Shown here piece after piece: positions 10,501 to 18,547 of a stretch of 57,097 nt of DNA. The position numbers and the translations under genes are program-made. Origin of the DNA: Blastocatellia bacterium (lineage in GTDB: Bacteria; Acidobacteriota; Blastocatellia; UBA7656; JADIYM01); the NCBI GenBank assembly GCA_021463145.1, contig JAJTWZ010000024.1, forward strand, positions 1 through 57,097, given 5' to 3'. The notes beneath the pieces were generated by a model that was not told where the DNA came from, ran no database searches, and saw nothing but the letters and a program-made list of their open reading frames with translations. Position 1 is the stretch's first letter, and each line of letters starts with the position of its first letter.

Positions 10501-12811
10501 CAGTGAATCCCGTCTGCCACAATTCTTCTTCGCCCAGCACGCTTTCTTCGCCGGCCAACCCGTCATAGCCAAACTCGAGCAGTCCGCAGTCTTCGAGATT
10601 CGGGGCCGTCACCCGCCAGCCTCGCTGCAGATCCCGGTAGAGGTAGTACTGAATGACGCGGCGAAGGGCATCGTTCGTTGTGGCACGCGCGGGACCACGA
10701 ACGTCAGGGTCTGCGGCGTACTCCGCGAACGGGAGGTTCATCGCCTCGAAAACTCGCCCGGCCAGGTCAGCATGTCCAAGACCGGCCTCGCTCGCTTGTT
10801 GAGTGGCCTTGTGCAGCGCCGAACGAAGCAGGGCGACCTGTGTGAAGTCGTTGAAGTGTCCGGCCTGCAAAGAGGCGTCCTGCCGGTTGTCTGTAAAACT
10901 GAGGAGTTTGCGGGCTTCGGGCTTGAGATCTCGGTCTCCCTGCAGCTCGATTAGCGACCGAACCGCTAGGATCGTGGTTGCCGTGCTTCGATTGTCGACC
11001 CCGAGGGTCGCCAGCTTGGCGCGCTCGGAGCGCTGGTTCTTGGTGTATGCAACCTTGCACGACGGATTCAGACAGAAAAGGAAATTGCGATGAATCAGCG
11101 CGGCCGGAATGCCCTGGCCTTCGGACGTCACTCGGCCGCCGGCATCGATGAAGACCGGACTGGGAAGATCAGATCGACTGTCGGGTCGAACGCGCTCAAC
11201 ACCCTGGAGCGTGGGTTCCTTCATGAATGCGGGTAGTCGGTCGAGGAGGTCCGGGCTTTCCGCAGTCGGCCAGGGCGACGCGGTCGACACGAAGAGATAC
11301 GAGTCACGGCGGCCATCGTCGTTCTCCTCGCGCCGGTCTTCTCGAGGTGCGAGGACTTTGCCGTCTTCGGTTGTGACTTCTTTGACGCGATAGTAAGCAG
11401 CGCCGCAGGCCCGACAGAAGACGAGCGGAAAGAGCGGTTTGTCAGGTTCGCCCGGCTTTGCGACCTTCTTCGACATCTCGAGATGCCGGTCTTCCTCGGA
11501 CTCGATCGTGGCCCATACCGTGTCGCCGCGCGTGAAGAATTGGTGCAGCCGGAATGCGAAGATGGGAAACCGGCTCGATTCGCTCCGTCGGAGTGAGGAT
11601 CCGTTGAGGAGGTAGTCGCGCAGGACGTCCGCACATCGCGTTGGGTCCGTCCTCGTCAAGGCAGCGAGCTCTTCGGATGCACTGTGCTCGCCCTGAAGGT
11701 TTCGCGGTGCCTGACGGACGAGGCGGTCGGAGTCCTGCTCGGACCGGACACCAAAGGTGGATTCGATCCACGATGCCAACGGGTGTGTGCTGAACTCGGC
11801 GTAGGTCGCGGGGCTCGGTACGCCCGATTCGATTGCGCCTTGAAGCGCGGCTTTCACACCGGGCGCCTCGAAATCGACTTCGGGCGTTGCCCGTTCCAAT
11901 GACTCGCCAATCACCTGCGACGGCGCGACTGGAACACCAAAAATGGTCGCTGCGACTTTGGCAACTTCGGACTTCTGTTCTTCGGTCGTGCCCCCGCTCG
12001 CCATTGTGGCCGACGTGCCAACAAAGATGATGTCGTGACCGCCGAAAGCGAGGCGTGCGCGACGCATCAGGAGGGCGACGTCGGCGCCCTGCCGCCCGCG
12101 ATATGTGTGGAGTTCGTCGAGCACGAGGAAGCTGAGACCCTGGGCCGCGCGGACGAGCTCGCGATCCTCACGGCGCGTGAGCAGCAGCTCCAACATCATG
12201 TAGTTCGTGAGAATGATGTCCGGGGGATTTGCCCGGATCGCCTCCCGCACTGGCCCCTTCTCCTGACCTGTATACCTCGCGAATGTCACAGGCGGCTTCC
12301 CTTCCGGGTAACCGACATTGAGAAACTTCTTGAGTTCCTCTTCCTGGCTGTTGGCCAGTGCGTTCATCGGGTAGACCACGATCGCCTGGAGTCCACCGCC
12401 CGATCCGTTGCGAAGGACGTGATCGACGATCGGGACGATGTAGGTAAGGCTCTTGCCGGATCCTGTTCCGCTTGTCAGGACGTAGGACTTGGCCTCCTTC
12501 GCCCTGAGAATCGCCTCCTGCTGATGCCTGTGGAGAAGGAGCTTGGTGCCGGAGTGATCCGTGGCGGACTTGTCGATTCGGAAGATCCTGGAGCACTCGG
12601 GGTGAAGCGTTCCGTTTGCCACGAGGTCGTCGATGGTACCTCCCGGAAGGAAGGTCGGATTCAGTTGTAGGAGCGGTTCTGGCCAGAAGGCGCCCGCATC
12701 GAGTGACGATTCGACCGTCTGTGAAATCCGCTCATCGGCGATCTTGATGAAGCTGCGCGTGTAGCTCGAGTAGTCGCCGACGAGTCGATTGCGGAGGTCG
12801 AATACGTTCAT
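7547..12811 (-). CDS. DEAD/DEAH helicase with DUF1998 and a C-terminal Vsr/DUF559-like nuclease domain
   Basis: I chose the ATG at 12811 (1754 residues) because the preceding 51 codons show no conservation pattern and a GAGAG ribosome site lies just upstream. Motif I is TSGTGSGKS (113-121) and motif II is DELH (232-235). A second lobe has LLFCSPTMELGVDIAQ and RSGRAGRGG. Near the C-terminus the DUF1998 cysteine cluster reads CGKACYECLLDYGNQ, as in MrfA-like helicases and DrmB. The last 67 residues have a PDFYY, then AVYVDG-PPHD, then GYIVVRF pattern, which matches Vsr/DUF559 folds of the PD-(D/E)xK group and suggests the operon's nuclease. Promoter-proximal gene of the operon. DISARM normally splits helicase (DrmA) and DUF1998 (DrmB) into two proteins; here they are one. 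Confidence 0.87.
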   Translation of the reverse strand: MNVFDLRNRLVGDYSSYTRSFIKIADERISQTVESSLDAGAFWPEPLLQLNPTFLPGGTIDDLVANGTLHPECSRIFRIDKSATDHSGTKLLLHRHQQEAILRAKEAKSYVLTSGTGSGKSLTYIVPIVDHVLRNGSGGGLQAIVVYPMNALANSQEEELKKFLNVGYPEGKPPVTFARYTGQEKGPVREAIRANPPDIILTNYMMLELLLTRREDRELVRAAQGLSFLVLDELHTYRGRQGADVALLMRRARLAFGGHDIIFVGTSATMASGGTTEEQKSEVAKVAATIFGVPVAPSQVIGESLERATPEVDFEAPGVKAALQGAIESGVPSPATYAEFSTHPLASWIESTFGVRSEQDSDRLVRQAPRNLQGEHSASEELAALTRTDPTRCADVLRDYLLNGSSLRRSESSRFPIFAFRLHQFFTRGDTVWATIESEEDRHLEMSKKVAKPGEPDKPLFPLVFCRACGAAYYRVKEVTTEDGKVLAPREDRREENDDGRRDSYLFVSTASPWPTAESPDLLDRLPAFMKEPTLQGVERVRPDSRSDLPSPVFIDAGGRVTSEGQGIPAALIHRNFLFCLNPSCKVAYTKNQRSERAKLATLGVDNRSTATTILAVRSLIELQGDRDLKPEARKLLSFTDNRQDASLQAGHFNDFTQVALLRSALHKATQQASEAGLGHADLAGRVFEAMNLPFAEYAADPDVRGPARATTNDALRRVIQYYLYRDLQRGWRVTAPNLEDCGLLEFGYDGLAGEESVLGEEELWQTGFTVRLDRHTEEFIESPDLLKRCTPETREQLLRTLLDVLRRSIAVKVDVLDAQKQFDLVEQTKPRLVEDSVWYLGDARELVKAVVAYPRPKRKTDRGSFSISSYGGYGRYLKRALREYVLPGETFGRDEVDATIRFLFKALKRYGIVEQVRSGSDGDDPGYQINVDALRWLPANGEIRPIDRTRLLDAGEVPPEVNQYFVECYRTFVDLKCVLEAREHTAQVTSEDREEREDRFRSGDLPLLFCSPTMELGVDIAQLNLVNLRNVPPTPANYAQRSGRAGRGGQPALVYTYCAGRSPHDQYYFREPNKMVAGVVAPPRIDIRNRDLVRSHIHAIWLELAKPDLGKTLTTVLELAPFEGKYALPVKAVLISELKNPVHRAAALAKANLLVASIQEELESTAWFHEKWTTETLDQIERAFDSSCERWRGLYRAALRQRELHHKIIGDHSRPEEERNHSRRLRAQAESQIRLLTEAEGVFEGDFYSYRYFAAEGFLPGYNFPRLPLSAYVPGRRQRKGRDEFVSRPRFLAISEFGPRALVYHEGARYRVFKVNLDFGSDDIEATHDLVTATMKRCPKCGYAHLEQGNNLTEVCDRCGSALEGPARIDNLVHLQNVSLKLAQRITCDEEERQRFGYKLVSSYRFPEVGGKLDRKDAEVVVGNNVAMRLSYGDATDLYRINLGWANQTGNQPPGFNLDLERGYWAANKADEQDADDATAQSRVQRVVPYVKDTKNALLMRFEPPGSGPKMASLQSAFKEAIQKHFQLEPRELACEPMPSPTDRQEILFYESSEGGAGVLRQIAEDPSSLPLLARRALEICHFDPDTLEDKAAQTCGKACYECLLDYGNQPDHKDLDRYLIRDLLAELTQSECRPSGGAGTRVERLAALRKRCDSQLEKRWLDELDRLMLRPPSDAQFLIERCSTQPDFYYREYNAAVYVDGPPHDEADQIILDEEVTKRLMVAGYIVVRFHHKADWEAIFRQHPDIFGVPTV

Positions 12812-13449
12812 GGATGGGCTCTCAAGATGCGTCCGGTATGTACATCGCCGAAGACACGATTCGCGCACATTGGTTGCGCTGACGCCACCAACGGTGCCCG
12901 AGACCCACCAATCGAGGCGGCGCGTCTGCTCGGCCCGAGCCCGGCGACTGAACGCCAGACGCACGAGATCCTGTTCTCGGCCTTCGTGCTGCAGATCGGA
13001 AAGTGCGGCATAGGAGGTTCTCGTACCGCCCCGCCTTTAGTGACAGGTCAGGGATGCAGATCAGAGCCCCCTCGGCATCTGGTCCGGCGTCGCCAGTCTG
13101 AGGTCTTGATTGTGCGAGCCGACCGCGCTCACGTTCCGCCTAGTCTACCATCGACAATGGAAGACGAAACCACGAGATGAGAGCTTCGTCCGGGCGAATT
13201 TGGAGGCCTGCCACGAGGTCCTCGTCTGGCGGTGAGCTCGACTGTAAGTCGCGATGCCTGGAATTGGCGCACCTCGCGAGTTGCAGGGCGGAGGCCGGCA
13301 TTCGCTCGCGACGCAATCACGCCGACAACATCTTGATTGCATCCCCTGAATCAACCCCCTCGCACGAGTGACGGAGCAAGCACTGAAATTGTAACTTTTC
13401 GTGACAGAGATGAGTCCGATATCGAACAATACAACTCCTGACACGCGGG
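12812..13449. other. Non-coding leader and junction region of the defence operon
   Basis: No supported gene. This 638-bp stretch lies upstream of the helicase gene on the minus strand and should hold the operon promoter, but I cannot place -35 and -10 boxes with confidence. Its right side, at about 13445-13455, meets the broken end of the nitroreductase gene, so one boundary of the inserted segment lies here. No terminal inverted repeats matching the left boundary at 1041 were found by eye. Confidence 0.5.
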
Positions 13450-13702
13450 AGGAGGCGGTCCCCGCGGTCGCGATCGCCAACTCGACGAGCTCGAGTGGGA
13501 CGGACTCGGTCGAGAAGTCCCGTACGGTGCGCCGGCGGCTCATGAGCTCGTGGAAAGCGCGCAGCCGCTTGCGCTGCCCGTCGGGCTCGAGACGCGCGGA
13601 ATCGAGCGGAGCACACACGATCGGGTGCTCATAGTGTCCTCGGTCCGAAGAGTGTCCGACAGCGATCATACCAAAGCGCTCGGGCAGCTTAGGACGCGGC
13701 AC
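13450..13702 (-). pseudogene. Truncated nitroreductase, N-terminal fragment
   Basis: Reading from the ATG at 13702, the segment FHELMSRRRTVRDFS followed by VPLELVELAIATAGTA is the conserved N-terminus of the nitroreductase/BluB superfamily, where the next residues are normally PSG-x-NxQPW. Homology ends at ASSR, about position 13450, and the open frame beyond has no family match. The flavin-binding core is therefore missing and the protein is dead. It is divergent from ribA, a common arrangement for flavin-linked genes. The break pairs with the truncated tcmP at 1041 as the two edges of the inserted defence operon. Confidence 0.7.
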
Positions 13703-13775
13703 GACGGGAATACGTGGGGCGGGTTCGGGGATTCAATTCCTGGATCAAGACCGAAATCATGGTCGGGGAGGACGC

Positions 13776-14486
13776 ATGCCGAAACTCAAGGACTCGCCAC
13801 ACGGCGCCATGGCCGCCGGGCTCCGACCCAACATGGCGACCGTCATCCGCGTCGCACAGGCAAAGCTCCCGACTCCTTACGGCTGCTCCAGCATCGTCGG
13901 TTACCGCTCGATCGACACGGGTGCCGAACAGATCGCCCTCGTATTCGGCGACGTTCAGCGCGCCCAGGCGCCGCTCGTCAGAATTCACTCGGAGTGTTTC
14001 ACCGGCGACATCTTCGGGTCCCTGAGGTGCGACTGTGGGCCGCAACTCGACGCAGCGCTTCGCGCGATTGCGCAGGACGGAACCGGCGTGCTCGTGTATC
14101 TGCGCCAGGAAGGCCGCGGCATCGGCCTGCTCAACAAGATACGAGCCTACGCGCTCCAGGAGGAGGGACTCGACACCATCGAGGCAAACGAGGCGCTCGG
14201 CTTCGCGGCTGACTCGCGGGACTATGTCGCCGGCGCGGACATTCTCCGCGACCTTGGCGCCGACCGTGTCCGCCTGCTCAGCAACAACCCCGAGAAGTTT
14301 GCGGCGCTCGAGCGCCTCGGGATCCACGTGGTCGAGCGCATTCCGGTCCTCGTGCAACCGAACGGGCACAACGTCGCGTACATGCGGACGAAGCAGTCGA
14401 GAATGGGCCATCTCTATCGCGTGGTCAGCGACGAGGTTGCATTGCCCGCACGACCACGCGACCTTGCTGCCGCGATTCCGGCGTGA
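13776..14486 (+). CDS. ribA: GTP cyclohydrolase II
   Basis: Protein of 236 residues, full length for RibA. It opens GTP and releases formate and pyrophosphate to give 2,5-diamino-6-ribosylamino-4-pyrimidinone phosphate, the first step of riboflavin synthesis, in the cytosol. The zinc cysteines are C74, C85 and C87 in SECFTGDIFGSLRCDCG, and the catalytic loop is YLRQEGRGIGL (108-118). No DHBP synthase (RibB) domain is fused. The ATG at 13776 follows a GGGGAGG ribosome site at good spacing. An additional N-terminal stretch before about residue 20 is less conserved. The neighbours downstream are not riboflavin genes, and no FMN riboswitch was recognised upstream. Confidence 0.95.
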   Translation: MPKLKDSPHGAMAAGLRPNMATVIRVAQAKLPTPYGCSSIVGYRSIDTGAEQIALVFGDVQRAQAPLVRIHSECFTGDIFGSLRCDCGPQLDAALRAIAQDGTGVLVYLRQEGRGIGLLNKIRAYALQEEGLDTIEANEALGFAADSRDYVAGADILRDLGADRVRLLSNNPEKFAALERLGIHVVERIPVLVQPNGHNVAYMRTKQSRMGHLYRVVSDEVALPARPRDLAAAIPA

Positions 14487-14582
14487 GCCTGCTCGAATCT
14501 CCCGGACTTCATTGTGCCCGGCCCGATTCCCTTACCTGGCGACGTGTCTCGAGAGTCGGATACCCGTCAAGGAGCCACACCC

Positions 14583-14873
14583 GTGTCGATTGATTATCTG
14601 AGAACGGCGGTCGCGGAGAACGACTCAGCGACGCTGATCCGATACGTTCGCCTCCACCTTGGCGACGGCAACGAAGCGGCCGGCCGCAAGGAAATCGACA
14701 AGGCCTGGGTCGAGGCTCTCAAGCTGCTGCTCGACATGCCTTCGACCGACCGGACCTTCGTCCTCGAAACCCTTTCCTCCAGGGACGCTGCGACGCTCGC
14801 GCACCTCTTCTTTCACCTTCACTTCTACCTCGTCACCCGCTCCGGAGAATGGATCCATGACGGACGCCTTTGA
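14583..14873 (+). CDS. Small protein of unknown function upstream of a selenoprotein
   Basis: A GTG start at 14583 is preceded by AAGGAG at normal spacing, giving 96 residues beginning MSIDYLRTAVAEND. The ATG at 14514 is in frame but has no ribosome site. The protein is rich in helix-forming and acidic residues and has FFHLHFYLVTR near its C-terminus; no cysteine pair, signal peptide or membrane helix is evident. Its last 17 bases overlap the start of the GrdB-like gene, so the two are likely translated together and may work as a pair. I do not recognise the family. Confidence 0.7.
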   Translation: MSIDYLRTAVAENDSATLIRYVRLHLGDGNEAAGRKEIDKAWVEALKLLLDMPSTDRTFVLETLSSRDAATLAHLFFHLHFYLVTRSGEWIHDGRL

Positions 14874-15672
14874 AACCGCGAAGCAGCTCCGCCCCGGGCT
14901 TTGGGAAACCGTCAACGAGCGTTACCCGGGGTCGATGATCACAAAGGTCGACCTCGTCCCACTTGCACCATTGCGGAAACCGCTCTCGCAGACGCGGCTG
15001 ACCTTTGTGAGCTCGGCTGGCGTCCAACCAAGGGACTCCCTTCCCTTCGACGTCGTCCACCCGGTAGGGGATTTCACCTTCCGGCGAGTCCCGTCGTCCT
15101 CGACGCCCGCCGACCTCGAGATCCACCAAATCAAGTACCCGACTGCCGGCGCGGCGCGGGACCTCAACGTCATCTTTCCCGTCGACCGGCTGAGCGAACT
15201 CGCCGAAGACGGGACGATCGGCGGGCTCACGCCGAATTTCTTCTCCTTCATCGGCTACACGATCGACCCCGCGGGCTTCGAGCGAACGCTCGCCGAGGCG
15301 CTCGCGGACGCGGTCGCCGCGGAGGGGGCCGAGGCCGTACTGCTCTGCCCTGCCTGACCGATATGACATCAGTCCGTCGCGCTCGTGCAGCGCGCAATCG
15401 AACGAAGAGGGATCCCGACGGTCTCGGTCACCGTGGCGCGCGACGTGACCGAGCGGGCTAAGCCCCCGCGCGCGCTGTTCGTACCGTTCATGATGGGGCA
15501 CCATTTCGGCGTACCGTTCCATCGCGCGCTCCAGCGGCGGGTCCTGACGGCAGCCCTCGAACGACTCGAGCTTGCCGAGCGAAGCGGCGAGATCGCGACG
15601 CTTCCGGTCACGTGGGCCGAGGCGCGGCGCCAGGGCGACGCGATCGAGCGCGAACTCGGGTTGAAACGATGA
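14857..15672 (+). CDS. GrdB-like selenoprotein with two in-frame UGA codons (UxxU)
   Basis: The frame from ATG 14857 is open to 15672 except for TGA at 15355-15357 and 15364-15366. Reading both as selenocysteine gives 271 residues with the motif CPA-U-PI-U-HQSVALVQRAIE at 164-182. This matches the glycine/sarcosine/betaine reductase selenoprotein B family, where the usual motif is UxxC-H; after it come GIPTVSVTVARD and PPRALFVPF as expected for the family. Standard gene calling splits it into a 166-residue protein and a 95-residue ORF. A 6-bp stem (15378-15394) after the second UGA is a candidate SECIS element. It sits between a small unknown gene and a nitrilase. The substrate is unknown; a redox role of the U167/U170 pair is inferred. 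If the host lacks selC, it would be a pseudogene instead. Confidence 0.82.
15378..15394 (+). promoter_or_regulatory. Candidate bacterial SECIS hairpin
   Basis: CGCGCT (15378-15383) pairs with AGCGCG (15389-15394) around the loop CGTGC. The loop begins 17 nt after the second UGA and 26 nt after the first, within the spacing known for bacterial SECIS elements (roughly 16-37 nt), and it contains a GU step. Bacterial SECIS elements are poorly conserved, so this is a structural match only. Confidence 0.5.
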
Positions 15673-15694
15673 TTCGCACGAGCGGGAGGTGAGC

Positions 15695-16639
15695 ATGTCG
15701 GAACGTGTGACTGTCGCCATCGTCCAGGCACGACCGGTGTCCATGGACCTCGCGGCAAGTCTCGAGAAGGCGCTCGCACTCGCCGGGCGCGCCGCCGACC
15801 GCGGCGCGCGGCTGATCGTCTTCGGCGAGACTTGGCTGCCCGGCTACCCCGCCTGGCTCGATTACTGCCCCGGCGCCGCGCTCTGGAACCACGCGCCGAC
15901 CAAGGACGTCTTCGCGAGGCTTCGGGCCAACAGCCTCGCCATCCCAGGGCCGGAGACTGCCGAGATCGAAGCGTTCTCGCGAGCCCGCGGCGTCACGCTC
16001 GTCATCGGCGTCAACGAGCGGGTCGACCGCGGCCCCGGCAACGGGACGCTTTACAACAGCCTCCTCACTTTCGGTCCCCACGGCAGCCTCGTCAATCACC
16101 ATCGGAAGCTCGTTCCGACCTACACCGAGCGGCTGGTATGGGGCCAGGGCGACGGGCACGGCCTTCGGGCCGTCGACACGCCCGTCGGACGCGTCGGCGG
16201 CCTCGTCTGCTGGGAGCACTGGATGCCGCTCGCGCGCCAAGCGCTTCACGTCTCGGGTGAGCACATCCACGTCGCCGTGTGGCCGACCGTAAGCGAACTC
16301 CATCAGCTGGCGAGCCGCCATTACGCCTTCGAGGGCAGGTGCTTCGTGCTCGCGGCCGGATCGCTGATGGCGGTCGCCGACCTGCCGCCTGGGCTCGACA
16401 CGCCGGCGGACCTCGCGCGACGACCCGACGACCTTCTCCTCTCAGGAGGAAGCGCAGTCATCGGGCCCGACGGGCAGTATCTCGTCGAGCCGGCATACGG
16501 CGAGGAGGCCGTGCTCGTGGCCGAACTCGACCTCGGCGATCTCGACCGCGAGCGGATGACCCTCGACGTTACGGGCCACTACCACCGACCCGACATCTTC
16601 GAGTTCACGGTGCGCCCGGGGGCGAGTCGGGAGTCGTAG
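15695..16639 (+). CDS. Nitrilase / carbon-nitrogen hydrolase
   Basis: Protein of 314 residues from ATG 15695, preceded by GGGAGG five bases away; the in-frame GTG at 15689 lies inside that ribosome site. The catalytic triad of the nitrilase superfamily is clear: Glu45 in VFGETWLPGYPAW, Lys138 in HHRKLVPTYTERLVW, and Cys172 in GLVCWEHWMPLAR. The CWEHWMP signature and the length are those of true branch-1 nitrilases, which convert nitriles to acids and ammonia, rather than amidases. It follows the selenoprotein by 22 bp and is likely in the same transcript. The natural substrate is not evident, but the pairing with a GrdB-like enzyme suggests a linked nitrogen-compound pathway. Confidence 0.92.
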   Translation: MSERVTVAIVQARPVSMDLAASLEKALALAGRAADRGARLIVFGETWLPGYPAWLDYCPGAALWNHAPTKDVFARLRANSLAIPGPETAEIEAFSRARGVTLVIGVNERVDRGPGNGTLYNSLLTFGPHGSLVNHHRKLVPTYTERLVWGQGDGHGLRAVDTPVGRVGGLVCWEHWMPLARQALHVSGEHIHVAVWPTVSELHQLASRHYAFEGRCFVLAAGSLMAVADLPPGLDTPADLARRPDDLLLSGGSAVIGPDGQYLVEPAYGEEAVLVAELDLGDLDRERMTLDVTGHYHRPDIFEFTVRPGASRES

Positions 16640-17375
16640 GGCTGCGACGTGGTCACGACGAACGGTTCGGTCTCCGCGGGGCAGCGGGAATGTGAATGAA
16701 ATTGTAAGAACGGACCTCAGGGGCAGCTTTCGTCGCAACAGGGCGGGAAATCATGAAACCTTGAGTCCGATAACGAATAGACTAAGGTGTGCCTCGGGAA
16801 CCACTCACAAGAACCTCCCGTCTCCTTCGACTTATGGCACCGTCGTCATCTGGTCACTCCCAAAATCAGCGCAGACGGCCTCGCGAATGATGGTCCTTCC
16901 ACCGGGAGCGAGACGGCGCAGGGCCTGTTCGATGTGGCGGGCACCGTGCTTCGACTTCGAAAGCTCGATGCTCGCGCACCCCATCGAACGGACCGTCGAA
17001 CGCCGCTAGAATGCGGTGCCTTGTGAACCGCCGATCGCAATGATGCTGGCGTTCACGACGGGCCAGCAGAAACGGACCCAACGGACGGCATTAATTCGAA
17101 TGAGACGGTGCGCTTTCCGAACGGCCAGCGCTCGAGACCGTCGTCAGAGATCTCGAGGGGGTTCCCATGCCCATCGCGCGAGCCGTCGTTGCCTGCGAGA
17201 CTGCCACGGCCAGATGGGCGAATCGCAAGTGCCGCTACTGGGAGCGCAGTTTTCCGGGAGGACGGCAACCCGTCGACCACAAACTACGTCGATAGGCTCA
17301 GGCATGGCTTTCGACCTGGCCCCGAGCGCTATGATGCGAGTCCACCATCCCGAATCTTGAGAAAAGGACGGGCGA
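16640..17375. other. Intergenic region with a relic only
   Basis: Apart from the short methylase/helicase relic at about 16886-16950 (listed separately), no gene is supported in this 736-bp stretch. Several short open frames exist on both strands, but they lack ribosome sites and family motifs. Confidence 0.6.
16886..16950 (-). pseudogene. Relic of a methylase/strawberry-notch gene
   Basis: The plus-strand sequence here is about 85-90 % identical over some 46 bp to 40056-40103 inside the large methylase-helicase gene of this same window. In the minus-strand frame it reads HGARHIEQALRRLAPGGR, against YGARHIEQALRRLAPGGR in the intact protein (residues 235-252). Nothing conserved extends on either side, and flanking frames are closed. 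It is a short remnant of a related plasmid or phage gene, evidence that such an element was once present on this side. Confidence 0.6.
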
Positions 17376-18272
17376 ATGTCAGATTTCTCAAGGGCAATTG
17401 TCTCGCTGGAACCACAATACCGCCTTGGCGGTCGGTACGTCATCGATCAGTGGATAGACGACGGACCGCTTTTCTCGCAATATGACGCGTTCGACGAGAG
17501 TTCCGAGCATCTCCGCCGAACACTTCGTGTCGTTCCTCTTCCTCGAGACGAACCTTCCCGAGCGTCGACCCTTTCGGAATTCCTCGACGCGGGTCGCAAA
17601 TGCGTATCGTTCGACCATCCGCACATACTGCCGGTGTCTGACGCCTTCGTCGAAGGTGATCTGCTCGTCACGGTAACCAGGCACGCGCCGTTTGGCAGTC
17701 TCGAACAAGTCCTTGAAGGATCGGGCGAGAGCATCGATGAAGTTCGAGTGACGCGCTGGGGAGCTCAGATCAGCCGTGCTCTCGCCTACCTTCACAAGCA
17801 GAAGGAGCCGGTCGACTACCTTCGCGCCGATTTCGCCCACATGCGAGTTCTTGCGCCCGCCAGCATTCTGCTCGACGACGCAGCTGGCGAACGCGTACTG
17901 CTCGACTGCGGGTTTCTGCCCTGCGTCGCCAGTGCCCCAGGAGAAATGGCCTTTGGCGCAACCGGCTACGTCCCGCGTGAGTGCTTCGGCAAAGCCCGAG
18001 CGCATGGGCCAAGGTCCGACCTCTACTCCCTGGGCGCCACACTGTTTCAACTCCTGACCTCCGAGGACCCCCAGGACAATCCTCTGCTCATTTTCGACTT
18101 CGCGCGAAATCCGAAGCCATCGCAGATCAACGCGTCGATCACCCCCGCAATGGAAGCCCTCTTGATGCGGCTTGTTGCGTCTGATCCGCAGAACCGCCCA
18201 GAGTCGGCGAATGCTGTCGCAGAGGAACTCGAGGAGCACGGCCGGCGTCTGGCGGCAGGAGGGCATGGCTGA
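17376..18272 (+). CDS. Serine/threonine protein kinase-like protein, probable pseudokinase
   Basis: Protein of 298 residues with a bacterial Hanks-type kinase layout: HPHILPVSDAF in the N-lobe, GAQISRALAYLH helix E, and DLYSLGATLFQLLTSEDP as subdomain IX. The catalytic residues are lost. The HRDLKPxN loop reads HMRVLAPASILLD (155-167), the DFG motif reads DCGF (177-180), and the VAIK lysine region (RRTLRVVPL, 48-56) has no lysine. The APE region reads GYVPRE. It probably binds a partner or nucleotide rather than phosphorylating. The ATG follows AAGGA at good spacing. There is no transmembrane segment or PASTA-type sensor domain, so it is likely cytosolic. Confidence 0.72.
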   Translation: MSDFSRAIVSLEPQYRLGGRYVIDQWIDDGPLFSQYDAFDESSEHLRRTLRVVPLPRDEPSRASTLSEFLDAGRKCVSFDHPHILPVSDAFVEGDLLVTVTRHAPFGSLEQVLEGSGESIDEVRVTRWGAQISRALAYLHKQKEPVDYLRADFAHMRVLAPASILLDDAAGERVLLDCGFLPCVASAPGEMAFGATGYVPRECFGKARAHGPRSDLYSLGATLFQLLTSEDPQDNPLLIFDFARNPKPSQINASITPAMEALLMRLVASDPQNRPESANAVAEELEEHGRRLAAGGHG

Positions 18273-18547
18273 TGGTCGGTAAGCTGCAACGGCTGCCCGC
18301 AGGCCATTGCACTCGGAAGCAGTCGTCTCCGCCGCTTGCGGTCGGGAACTCTCGGTACTCCCAGACTGCGTTCCACTCTGACGGACGAGCTCGCCGAGGT
18401 TGCCGGGAATGGTGATGTCCGTGAGGATGATCTTGGCGGAAGCCTTGTCGCCAAACGCGAGCAACGACTTCGTCTGAGCAGTAGCCGGTCCAGCGTATAC
18501 TCGCGCAGCCGTAAGCACTCGCGAATTCACGGGAACCAGGGTGTAAG

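Noticed and set aside
17166-17291. 41-codon plus-strand frame with several cysteines
   Set aside because: Short, no ribosome site, and no family; likely chance.
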